Below are positions 1-7,196 of a DNA stretch of 64,000 nucleotides, piece after piece. The translations under genes were made by a program, and so were the position numbers. The stretch's first letter is position 1, and each line of letters opens with the position of its first letter. The notes beneath the pieces were generated by a model. That model was not told the DNA's origin and ran no database searches. It saw nothing but the letters and a program-made list of their open reading frames with translations. The stretch comes from Streptomyces sp. ISL-96 (lineage in GTDB: Bacteria; Actinomycetota; Actinomycetes; Streptomycetales; Streptomycetaceae): the NCBI RefSeq assembly GCF_018614035.1, contig NZ_JAGGPA010000028.1, forward strand, positions 1 through 64,000, written 5' to 3'.

Positions 1-1043
1 CGGTCTCGGCCGAACTCGTGTCCTTTGGCGTCGCGGGCTTCGACTACGCCGTCGGTGTAGAGCAGCAGCCGGTCACCTGGCTCCAGCTGCTCCCGGCACA
101 GGTTGACCGGAACGTCCAGATCCGTGCCCAGGGGGTGTGTGGGTGCGCAGTCCAGGTGGGTGGTCCAGCGTTTGCCGCGGATCAGTACGGGTGGGTGGTG
201 GCCGCAGTTGATCCAGCTCAGCAGGCCGGTCTTGAGGTCGAGGTCGGCCAGAACGGCGGTGGCGTAGCGGCTCTGGCCGAACTGTTGTATCAAGGTGGCT
301 TCGATGGCGTCGCGGGCCTCGGTGAGGCTGCGGCCCTGGCGTCGCTCGTTGCGGCAGGTGGCTATGGCGAGATTGGCGGTCAGTCCGGCGGAGGTGTCGT
401 GGCCCATGGCGTCGAAGACGGCCAGGTGGGCGGTGTCGCCGGCCAGGGCGTAGTCGAAGGCGTCGCCGGCGGTGGCGTAGGCGGGTTCCATCACCGCGGC
501 GATGGTCACCCGTGTGTTGGCGAACGTGCGTGGCGGCATCAGTGTCCACTGCATCTCGGCGGAGACCGACATGGGACTGACACGGGTGAGGCGGGCGTAG
601 GAGTCGCTGTGGTGCCGTTTGGAGACCAGCAGCATGCCCACCAGCGACGCCAGGTCCTCCATGGCCGCCTGCGTCTGCTCGTCCGCCTCATCATCAGTTT
701 CGACACGCAGCGCGCCGAGGCGTTCGGTGCCGTCGAGCACGGGCAGCCAGTGCTGCACCCGGCCTTCGGCGGGCGCGGAGTGGGACTGTCCACTGCAAAA
801 CACGCGACCGGGCAGCGTGGCGTCGATCCGCAACTCCTGGCCGCCGGCTCCAGCGTCAAGGCCCCGGCCTGTGGCCTCGCGCAGTACCACTTCCTGGATG
901 TCGGCCACGTAGATACGGGCCCGCTGCAGCCCGGCCTCGCCGGCGTGCCGGTCTCCCATGCCCGGGAGCTCCTCGAACGCGGACAGATGGCTGGCCCGCA
1001 ACAAGGCGCGCAGCATGCGGGCGCAATGCTCAAGCGAAGCCAT
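1..1043 (-). CDS. SpoIIE-type PP2C phosphatase with N-terminal GAF-like domain, 3' end outside window
   Basis: About 347 residues are visible; the C-terminus runs off position 1. The N-terminal ~135 residues look like a GAF-type sensor that includes a hydrophilic acidic stretch (ETDDEADEQ). From ~residue 150 the chain follows the bacterial PP2C/SpoIIE fold: GDAFDYAL (metal-binding Asp), FDAMGHDTSAG, NCGHHPPVL and LLLYTDGVVEARD. Such proteins are RsbU-like Ser/Thr phosphatases that act on anti-sigma-factor antagonists. The start is the ATG at 1043, with ACAGG nine bases upstream; an in-frame GTG at 1052 is the alternative. No anti-sigma kinase or antagonist gene is visible beside it. Family assignment is secure; the target is unknown. 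Confidence 0.9.
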   Translation of the reverse strand, partial: MASLEHCARMLRALLRASHLSAFEELPGMGDRHAGEAGLQRARIYVADIQEVVLREATGRGLDAGAGGQELRIDATLPGRVFCSGQSHSAPAEGRVQHWLPVLDGTERLGALRVETDDEADEQTQAAMEDLASLVGMLLVSKRHHSDSYARLTRVSPMSVSAEMQWTLMPPRTFANTRVTIAAVMEPAYATAGDAFDYALAGDTAHLAVFDAMGHDTSAGLTANLAIATCRNERRQGRSLTEARDAIEATLIQQFGQSRYATAVLADLDLKTGLLSWINCGHHPPVLIRGKRWTTHLDCAPTHPLGTDLDVPVNLCREQLEPGDRLLLYTDGVVEARDAKGHEFGRD

Positions 1044-1279
1044 GCCGATCACCCTGTCGGACAGGGACGGCCCGCGTCCGCCCGTCGGCCTCACAATGCG
1101 AGAGGGCCACGGGTCCTGGTGCTCGGCAGACGAAAACGAGAAGCCCAAACGAATGACACGACCAGCGTACGACTCAGTCCGTCGCCCATGCCGCACGGTC
1201 GGCAGGTCAAGAGGATCGCGCGGTGGCGTCCTCGGACGTCATGCCGGGAACGGGACGCACCTACCCGTCGGCGTCGGTG

Positions 1280-1650
1280 CGCACGGCGCCCGCCGTCCTC
1301 CGGCCGGTAGTGAGGACCGCGACCGCGGGTTCACCGTCGCGGCCGGCACGGCCGATTTCCTGGTAGTAGGCGTCGAGGGAACCGGGAACTGGGAACCGGC
1401 CACCACCAAGTCGGCATCGCCGGCCAGGAAGGCATCGTGCGCCCCGGAGCGCTCACCGGCCACCAGGCCAAGCCCGGCGAGCTGGACTGCCTGCGTCAGG
1501 CGGCAGGTAGCCGGGACGGAAGTCAGGGCCTCAGGAAGCCACGCACTGTGCTTCGTCGACGACGAACAGCGAGGGCGTGGACCGGGCGAGGGGCTCGACC
1601 ACCTGACAGCGAGCGCCGAGCAGGGCAAGCACCCGGAGGGCTCTCGCCGA
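1280..1650 (-). pseudogene. Remnant of a RecQ-like ATP-dependent DNA helicase
   Basis: Reading leftwards, pieces of a RecQ-type helicase appear in order but in different frames. The Walker B/DEAH segment (LFVVDEAQCVAS) comes first. It is followed by a TGA (complement of 1531-1533) where intact homologues have Trp, then DFRPGYL. A block ending AHDAFLAGDADLVVA (~1400-1490) follows after a loss of intervening sequence. Finally the motif VI region GSLDAYYQEIGRAGRDG (~1320-1385) lies in a shifted frame, with another shift before YRPED. The Walker A part is not found. This is a decayed gene with a nonsense mutation, frameshifts and large deletions. Boundaries are approximate. Confidence 0.7.
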
Positions 1651-1715
1651 GCGGCGAAACGCGTAATCCGGTGGTTGAGTGACTCATCGGACATGGTGCG
1701 GAGAAGGGGTTCCCA

Positions 1716-2693
1716 ATGCGAGTGCGTGATTCCGTGGTCGTGATCACCGGGGCTTCCAGCGGCATCGGTCGGGCCACCGCCGTCGCTTTCGCCCGCAAGG
1801 GGTGCTCGGTGGTGCTGGCGGCGCGGCGCGCGGAGGCGCTCGAAGCGGTCAGGCAGGAGTGCGAACGTCACCGTGGCGCTGAGGCGCTCGTCGTGCCGAC
1901 CGACGTCACGGATCCCAAGGCGGTCGACGACCTCGCCCGGCGCGCGGTCCAGCGCTTCGGCCGCATCGACGTCTGGGTCAACTCCGCGGCCGTCACCGTG
2001 TTCGGACCCTTCGAAGAGGTGCCCCTGGAGGACTTCCGCAAGGTCCTGGACGTCAACGTCATGGGGTACGTGCACGGCGCCCGCGCCGCCCTCCGCGTCA
2101 TGCGCGAGCAGGGCCGGGGAACGCTGATCAACGTCTCATCCATCGTGGGCGTCGTCAGCCAGCCGTACACCCACGCCTACGGCATGTCGAAATACGCCGT
2201 CCGGGCGCTGAGCGCGAGCCTGCGCCAGGAGCTGCGGCTGGGCAAGGCCGAGGGCATCCACGTGTGTACGGTGCTGCCGGCCACGATCGACACGCCTCTC
2301 TTTGAACACGCCGCGAACTACACCGGACGCAAGCCGCTGGCTATGCCGCCGGTCTACAGCCCCGAGCGCGTGGCGCGGGCCATCGTGGACCTGGTGCGCC
2401 GGCCCCGGCGGGAAGTCGTGGTCGGTCCCATGGGCCGTTCCGTGGTGCTGGAGTCGAGGATCATGCCGGGCATGGCGGAGCGGATGATGGCCCGGCAGGT
2501 GGACAAGGCCCACCTGTCCCGCAAGGAGCCCGCTCCCGCCGGGCACGGCAACCTGCACGTACCGGCGCCGGGTACCGGCGCGGCGCATGGCGGGTGGGGC
2601 GGACGCCGACGCACCGCGATGCGGCGGCTGACCGCCGTCACCGTGCTGGCATGTGCTGCGGCGGGCGTCGCACGGCGGGTCCGGCCGCATTGA
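1716..2693 (+). CDS. SDR family NAD(P)-dependent oxidoreductase with C-terminal extension
   Basis: A 325-residue classical short-chain dehydrogenase. The nucleotide-binding motif TGASSGIG is at residues 11-18, NSAA follows in the position of the NNAG motif, and the catalytic pair is Y155 and K159 (YGMSK), preceded by an NVSS strand with the catalytic Ser. The core ends near residue 250. About 70 further residues follow, rich in Pro, Gly and Arg, with a hydrophobic stretch near the end (AVTVLACAAAGVA) that could anchor the protein to the membrane. Start: ATG with AAGGGG seven bases upstream. It stands alone between two gene remnants. The substrate cannot be predicted. Confidence 0.9.
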   Translation: MRVRDSVVVITGASSGIGRATAVAFARKGCSVVLAARRAEALEAVRQECERHRGAEALVVPTDVTDPKAVDDLARRAVQRFGRIDVWVNSAAVTVFGPFEEVPLEDFRKVLDVNVMGYVHGARAALRVMREQGRGTLINVSSIVGVVSQPYTHAYGMSKYAVRALSASLRQELRLGKAEGIHVCTVLPATIDTPLFEHAANYTGRKPLAMPPVYSPERVARAIVDLVRRPRREVVVGPMGRSVVLESRIMPGMAERMMARQVDKAHLSRKEPAPAGHGNLHVPAPGTGAAHGGWGGRRRTAMRRLTAVTVLACAAAGVARRVRPH

Positions 2694-2769
2694 GCTGAGG
2701 GAGCACGGCTCCCGGCCTTCGCAGCGCTTGTACCGCGCCACCCTCTGCCGGCACCCCGGCGCAATCCGC

Positions 2770-3072
2770 TCAGGCAGAGCCGGTGCTGCCTGCGAACAAG
2801 CTGCTGGCGAGTTCGTCGTCCAGGGACTGGCGGATCTTGTCGGTGAGGGAGCCTTGTGCGGCCTCGCCGACCACTTCCATGACGCAGCGCGCCTCGTGTG
2901 CGGCCCTGGGGGTGTCCTCACCGGCGCGCTGGGCGACGCGGTTGACGGCCAGTCCTGCGGGCACACGCTCGGCGAGCGTCTCCAGGGTGGCTCGTGTCGC
3001 GGTCTCGGCAGCGCCGCGACTGCCAAGGTGGGCGCGGTCTTGGACCTGTCCGACGAAGGTGTCGTGATCCCT
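2770..3072 (-). pseudogene. DUF2267 protein remnant lacking a start codon and a central segment
   Basis: The reading frame starts HDTFVGQVQDRAHLGSRG..., which matches the N-terminus of DUF2267 proteins, and ends at TGA (complement 2770-2772) after LFAGSTGSA. A good ribosome-binding site (AAGGAGAAGGAG) is present. The codon where family members start is AGG (complement 3070-3072) instead of ATG, and no in-frame ATG, GTG or TTG exists upstream before a stop. The middle of the domain (roughly 30-35 residues after GLAVNRVAQ) appears to be missing compared with remembered homologues. A 64-residue product from an internal GTG at 2964 is possible but would lack the N-terminal half. I call it a pseudogene. 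Confidence 0.6.
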
Positions 3073-3255
3073 GGCAGTCTCCTTCTCCTTCGTACGCGTG
3101 CCTATGGGCTTTCACGGTCGCTCACCGAGGGAGACGAGCGGCATAGCGGTACGGGCGTCCCTACGCATGCCGGCCGCTTGCCTTCGCGGTCGTCCACGCG
3201 CCCCAACGGGTACCCCTGAGCGGCGCCGGCTCACACATCGCATTCCGGTGCCGCC

Positions 3256-3951
3256 TCATGGGGTGTTCCACCATCGCAAGGCTTGTGCCACTACGTCAGC
3301 GGGCACGTCATGGCCGCCGGCGAATTCCCGGTAGGTGACCGGGTAGCCGTCGTCGCGGAGCGTACGGACGACCTCACGGCTGCACCGGTCGATCGGCAGG
3401 ACCCGGTCCGCCGTGCCGTGGGAGACGAAGATCCGGGGTCGGCCATGACGGAGCAGCGGCGCCATGAACCCGGGGGAGAAGGCGAGCACCGCGCCGAAGA
3501 GATCGCCATTCGTCAGTCCCAGGGAAAGGGCGTAGGAGGCGCCGTCGGAGAAGCCGGCGATTGCCACGCCCGTCGCCTCGGCCGGGAACCTCTGGAACAC
3601 ATCGGCCAGCGTGGTGTCGAGCCGGACCACGTCCGGGCCGTATCCGCCGACGATCAGGTCCCAGGTGGAGCCGGAGGCCTGAGGCGCGAGGAGCAGCAGA
3701 CCGTCGGCTCCCGCCTGCGGACGCAGCCATGTCAGGGCCTGTTCGGCCGATCCTCCGGCTCCGTGAAGCACCACAGCCAGCCGATACGGCGGCGGGGCCG
3801 AGGGCACGCGCAGCAGGGCCTGCCTGTCTGTCCGATACGTGCCCGGCTGCTGCGCCTTCACTTCGACGGCACGCGGACGCGCGGTGAGCCTGCCGTGGCG
3901 TGCGCTTTCTTGAATGGACCGGTGAGGAGCACCGCTTTCGGGTACCGGCAT
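3256..3951 (-). CDS. Alpha/beta hydrolase of the phospholipase/carboxylesterase type
   Basis: 231 residues from the ATG at 3951 (GGGAGG eleven bases upstream); a longer start at 4032 has no such signal and adds only Arg-rich sequence. The core shows VVLHGAGGSAE (oxyanion loop), the nucleophile elbow GFSDGAS with Ser135, SHGTADRVLP with Asp182, and GGHDVP with His214. This is a complete catalytic triad of the YpfH/LysoPLA2-like carboxylesterase family. No signal peptide is obvious, so it is probably cytoplasmic. It is monocistronic. The substrate (short-chain ester or lysolipid) is inference only. Confidence 0.88.
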   Translation of the reverse strand: MPVPESGAPHRSIQESARHGRLTARPRAVEVKAQQPGTYRTDRQALLRVPSAPPPYRLAVVLHGAGGSAEQALTWLRPQAGADGLLLLAPQASGSTWDLIVGGYGPDVVRLDTTLADVFQRFPAEATGVAIAGFSDGASYALSLGLTNGDLFGAVLAFSPGFMAPLLRHGRPRIFVSHGTADRVLPIDRCSREVVRTLRDDGYPVTYREFAGGHDVPADVVAQALRWWNTP

Positions 3952-4070
3952 GTCGACCGCCGCCTCCCTTCTTAAGATCCTGGTCATTCGATCTCGTCGG
4001 GGCGCAGGCCGCGTCCTCCTGGTACCCGTCACCGCCCTGGGTACGCAGCCGCAGAGGGCCGTGTACTCGG

Positions 4071-4094
4071 CGATAGCGATAGCGATAGTGATAG
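4071..4094. repeat. Tandem hexamer (CGATAG) x 4
   Basis: Three exact copies of CGATAG are followed by one TGATAG. It is too short to be a CRISPR or a typical minisatellite array. It lies in the non-coding region between divergent genes and could be slippage-prone. Confidence 0.8.
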
Positions 4095-4250
4095 CGACGA
4101 CTCGTCGCCGTCAGCCAGCGCCTGCGACTCGCTCCGCAACCACAGGCGTTCGAGATCGTGCTTCGCCGCGGGCCACGGCCGCGTGTGCCAGCGCCCCTGA
4201 TGGGGCGTCAGCAACGTCATCAGGCCACGAGCGAGTGGAGCAATGGGCCA

Positions 4251-4285
4251 TGGACCAGACCAAGGTTGAATGTTGGACTAGGCCA
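4251..4285. promoter_or_regulatory. Two DasR-like (dre-type) operator candidates
   Basis: TGGACCAGACCA (4251-4262) and TGGACTAGGCCA (4274-4285) each differ at two of twelve positions from the dre core TGGTCTAGACCA that DasR (GntR family) recognises in streptomycetes. Their starts are 23 bp apart, about two helical turns, which would suit cooperative dimer binding. Both lie upstream of the surface-protein gene at 4368. Function is inferred from sequence similarity alone. Confidence 0.35.
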
Positions 4286-4367
4286 AGTGTGGGCCTCGGA
4301 CAAGGCAAGATGGCAATCTCCAATTTCCTCTCGCCGTAGCGGACTTGCTCCTGCATAGTGTGCTGCC

Positions 4368-5387
4368 ATGGCGTGTGAACAGTGCGGCAGTGGCCGAAAA
4401 AGTCCCCTGCCGGGAATGGGCTGCCCCGACTGCGGAGCCATGTCCCTCCCGGCTTCCGGCCCCGACGGGTCATGGGTCGCACGGGAGACACTTCTGGGTC
4501 GTATATCCACCCTCTCCCGGCCACGAAGAGCCCTGCTCGTCACGGCGGTTGCGGTAACCCTTTGCTCTCTCGTCGGCGTGGGTTCGCTGCTCTCCGATGT
4601 CCCGGATGGCGCCAGGGGTAACGAAGCCGCCTTCGAGGACGACCTCCGCGGCCGCGGCGTACCGACGCGTATCAGTCCGTCGTCGCTGCCGGGCCTGAGC
4701 GCACCCCCTTCTCCCAGCCCCGCCCCGAGCCGACGGGCCACTCCCACGCCGACGGTCGAGCCCCCGCCCGCCAAGGCGCCCGTGCACGTCAAGACCCCCG
4801 CGCCGTCGAAGAAGCCCTCTCCGTCGCCCTCCGGCCTTCCGGGCTACACCGGCTGGGCGGGTCCCGGCTGCACCACCAACGTCTACCAGGAGTACGGCCG
4901 CTACCAGAGTGGCGGCGGGTACGGGGGTGGGTACGGCGGTGGCTACCGCCACGATGCCGGCTACGGCGGCGGCTGGTACGACCTGCAGTCCGGCGGCTAC
5001 CGGGGCGGTACGTGCGACGGCAGGTTCACCGCCGTACCCATGTCGGGCCATCCGTACGAGGACGGCCAGGGCACGGCGATCTGGTCCTGGCCGATCGGCA
5101 AGGGGTACGACGAGTGTCACCTCGCCGTGTACGTGCCGAACAGTGGCCGCGACGGCGATGTCGCCGGCAACCCAACGGTCTACCAAGTGCTCGCCTCGGC
5201 CGCGAGCGGCCACTACCCGCAGGCCACGTTCGGCGTCCGCCAGATCGACCACCGAGGCAGCCTCGTCGCCGTGGGCAGTTACCCGGTCGAGGGTGAGTCC
5301 TTCACCGTACAGTTGCTCGACCGGGGCCAGGCAAGCTGGGGCGCACATCACGCCGCGGCCCAGATGAAGCTCAGCTGTACGACCTGA
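4368..5387 (+). CDS. Zinc-ribbon membrane protein with Pro-rich linker and Gly/Tyr-rich extracellular part
   Basis: 339 residues. An N-terminal zinc-ribbon pattern (C3-x2-C6 ... C19-x2-C22) is followed by a single transmembrane segment at ~55-77. A Ser/Pro/Thr-rich spacer (~105-155) then leads into a Gly-Tyr repeat region (YGGGYGGGY-like, ~180-205) and a C-terminal globular part with paired Cys (GPGCTTN, GGTCDGRF, YDECHLAVYVP, KLSCTT). By topology the zinc ribbon is cytoplasmic and the rest is outside the membrane. The C-terminal domain reads like an adhesive or ligand-binding beta fold, but I do not recognise a named family. Possible dre-type sites lie upstream. Confidence 0.8.
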   Translation: MACEQCGSGRKSPLPGMGCPDCGAMSLPASGPDGSWVARETLLGRISTLSRPRRALLVTAVAVTLCSLVGVGSLLSDVPDGARGNEAAFEDDLRGRGVPTRISPSSLPGLSAPPSPSPAPSRRATPTPTVEPPPAKAPVHVKTPAPSKKPSPSPSGLPGYTGWAGPGCTTNVYQEYGRYQSGGGYGGGYGGGYRHDAGYGGGWYDLQSGGYRGGTCDGRFTAVPMSGHPYEDGQGTAIWSWPIGKGYDECHLAVYVPNSGRDGDVAGNPTVYQVLASAASGHYPQATFGVRQIDHRGSLVAVGSYPVEGESFTVQLLDRGQASWGAHHAAAQMKLSCTT

Positions 5388-5594
5388 ACCCTCACCCGGT
5401 CCGCAACGTCACCCCGAGACACCGCCCGCGTCGCCGCGCCGCCGCCGCGGACGCCACCGTGAAGGACCTCCCCGAGACGACTCGCCCCACCCTGCGCGGT
5501 TTTTCCAACTCGCCCTGTGGGGAGGTGAGTTTGCACGAACCCTGAGCACCGTTGATCTTCCCCCCCAGCCTCGCGTCTGGAGACACCCCCCATC

Positions 5595-6917
5595 ATGAGA
5601 AGACTCATCGGCACCCTTGTGGCAGGCGCCCTGGCCCTCTCCGGGCTCGCCGCCGCCGGCGCGACGCCCGCGGCCGCCAACGACCCGTCCGGCGCCTTCA
5701 GCGTCCTCACGTACAACGTCGCGGGCCTTCCGCAGGGGCTGAGTTCCGGCAACCCGGCGACCAACACCCCGCTGATCTCCCCGCGTCTCGCGGCGTACGA
5801 CATCGTGAACGTCCAGGAGGACTTCAACTACCACGCCGCGCTGTACGCGGGTGACGACCACCCGTACCGCACCGCGACGAGCGGCGGCGCCGGCATCGGC
5901 GACGGTCTCAATACCCTGTCCGACTACCCCTTCGAGGACTTCGAGCGGGTCGACTGGAACAACTGCACAGGTACCGACTGCCTGACCCCGAAGGGCTTCA
6001 CACAGGCCCGGATCCGGCTGGCCGAGGGGGTGTTCGTAGACCTCTACAACGTCCACACGAACGCTGACGTGACGGAGGCGGCGCTGGCCGCCCGCCGCGC
6101 CAACATCGAACAGCTCTCGGAGTTCATCCGGGCGAACTCGGCGGGCAACGCGGTAATCGTCATGGGCGACACCAACACCCGCTACACACGATCCGGCGAC
6201 AACATCCGCACGCTGACGTCCGAGAACGGCCTGACCGACGCGTGGGTCCAGCTCGTCCGCGGCGGTAGCGCCCCCGCTCAGGGCGGTGACGCGATCGTCT
6301 GCCCCAAGACGGCTCCGACGAACGACTGCGAGGTGGTGGACAAGATCCTCTATCGCGGCAGCAACCTGGTGAACCTCTCCGCCACCCGTTACAGCAACGA
6401 GTGGGCGTCCTTCCTCGACGCCAGGGGCGACAACCTCTCCGACCACTTCCCGCACACGGTCGACTTCTCCTGGACGCTGCCCTCGACGCTCCGGGCCGGT
6501 GACTTCTTCGGCGGCCCGCACGGCACGGCGTTCAACGACGCGGACAACCTTCCGTCCCCGCTCGCGCCCCGCACGCTGACCCTGCGCGGCGGCTCCCGCC
6601 TCGACGCGGTCGCACTCACACATGACGGCGGTACGTCGCTGACTCACGGCGGCACGGGTGGCACCGCCACGTCCCTGACCCTCGCACCGGGCGAACACCT
6701 CACCTCGGTCACGCTCACGCGCGGACAGAAGGACGGCCGGACCCGCCTCTTCTCGGCGGCCTTCACAACCGACAAGTCGCGCACCCTGAAGGCCGGTTCG
6801 GCCACGACGGACTCTGTGACCTACGCGGCCCCCTCCGGCTGGCAGATCGTCGGTTTCAGGGGCCGCGCGGGCAACGGGATCGACAAGCTGGGGGTGCTGT
6901 ACGCGCCGATCGGCTGA
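5595..6917 (+). CDS. Secreted endonuclease/exonuclease/phosphatase (sphingomyelinase-like) with jacalin-like tail
   Basis: 440 residues with a signal peptide (RRLIGTLVAGALALSGLAAAGA, cleavage near the AAAN region). The DNase I-like fold spans ~35-300: LTYNVAGLP, VNVQEDFNYH (metal-binding Glu), LYNVHTNAD, VIVMGDTNTRY and the terminal LSDHFPHTVDF (catalytic Asp-His). This layout is closest to bacterial neutral sphingomyelinase/phospholipase C-type enzymes. The C-terminal ~135 residues (GGPHGTAFND ... GWQIVGFRGRAGNGIDKLGVLY) match the jacalin-like lectin pattern and may bind sugars or membranes. GGAG lies twelve bases before the ATG. A strong hairpin follows at 7115-7158. Confidence 0.85.
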   Translation: MRRLIGTLVAGALALSGLAAAGATPAAANDPSGAFSVLTYNVAGLPQGLSSGNPATNTPLISPRLAAYDIVNVQEDFNYHAALYAGDDHPYRTATSGGAGIGDGLNTLSDYPFEDFERVDWNNCTGTDCLTPKGFTQARIRLAEGVFVDLYNVHTNADVTEAALAARRANIEQLSEFIRANSAGNAVIVMGDTNTRYTRSGDNIRTLTSENGLTDAWVQLVRGGSAPAQGGDAIVCPKTAPTNDCEVVDKILYRGSNLVNLSATRYSNEWASFLDARGDNLSDHFPHTVDFSWTLPSTLRAGDFFGGPHGTAFNDADNLPSPLAPRTLTLRGGSRLDAVALTHDGGTSLTHGGTGGTATSLTLAPGEHLTSVTLTRGQKDGRTRLFSAAFTTDKSRTLKAGSATTDSVTYAAPSGWQIVGFRGRAGNGIDKLGVLYAPIG

Positions 6918-7114
6918 TGCTGCTGCCCAGCGCTGGCGCGGCACTTCACCGACGCCGTGAGGCTTCTGCGCTCGGCCTTCCACGGTTACTGCGGCCTCGA
7001 AGCCGCCAGCGGCTTCGGCGTCCCCTGCGACGTACAGACGTCGTGGGACCGATTGACCCGTACTGCTGCACCGCGCGATGTTCGCAGAGGTGTACGACGT
7101 CTTCCGCACGGTAA
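6918..7114. other. Non-coding stretch between convergent genes
   Basis: About 200 bp before the terminator hairpin. A plus-strand open frame crosses it but has no recognisable motif, no ribosome-binding site and runs into argG antisense. I see nothing functional here. Confidence 0.5.
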
Positions 7115-7158
7115 CGGAAAGGCCGGCTCGACGCGTTGGCGCCGAGCCGGCCTTTCCG
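7115..7158. terminator. Bidirectional intrinsic terminator, 16-bp perfect stem
   Basis: CGGAAAGGCCGGCTCG (7115-7130) pairs perfectly with 7143-7158 around a 12-nt loop. It lies between the converging sphingomyelinase-like gene and argG, so it can serve both. There is no long U tract, as is usual in actinobacteria. Confidence 0.85.
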
Positions 7159-7196
7159 CTCGACGGGGCCGGGGGGTCAGTCCGAGTCGGTCCGGG

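Larger units (their letters stand above)
3952..4367. other. Gene-free stretch of 416 bp
   Basis: No convincing coding sequence was seen: open frames on both strands lack family motifs and good ribosome-binding sites. It contains the CGATAG tandem repeat (4071-4094) and two 12-bp GntR-like palindromic elements (4251-4262 and 4274-4285) about 80-115 bp upstream of the gene starting at 4368. Confidence 0.6.

Noticed and set aside
1239..2075. 278-residue minus-strand open frame spanning the SDR
   Set aside because: Only the part at 1280-1650 shows homology (helicase remnant); the rest is antisense to the SDR.
4071..4094. Possible CRISPR or minisatellite from repeated CGATAG
   Set aside because: Four six-base units without spacers are a short tandem repeat only.
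3950..4339. 129-residue plus-strand open frame
   Set aside because: Built from the CGATAG repeat and random sequence; no ribosome-binding site or motif.
5409..7109. 566-residue minus-strand open frame
   Set aside because: Lies opposite the sphingomyelinase-like gene; Val/Arg/Gly-rich with no motif.
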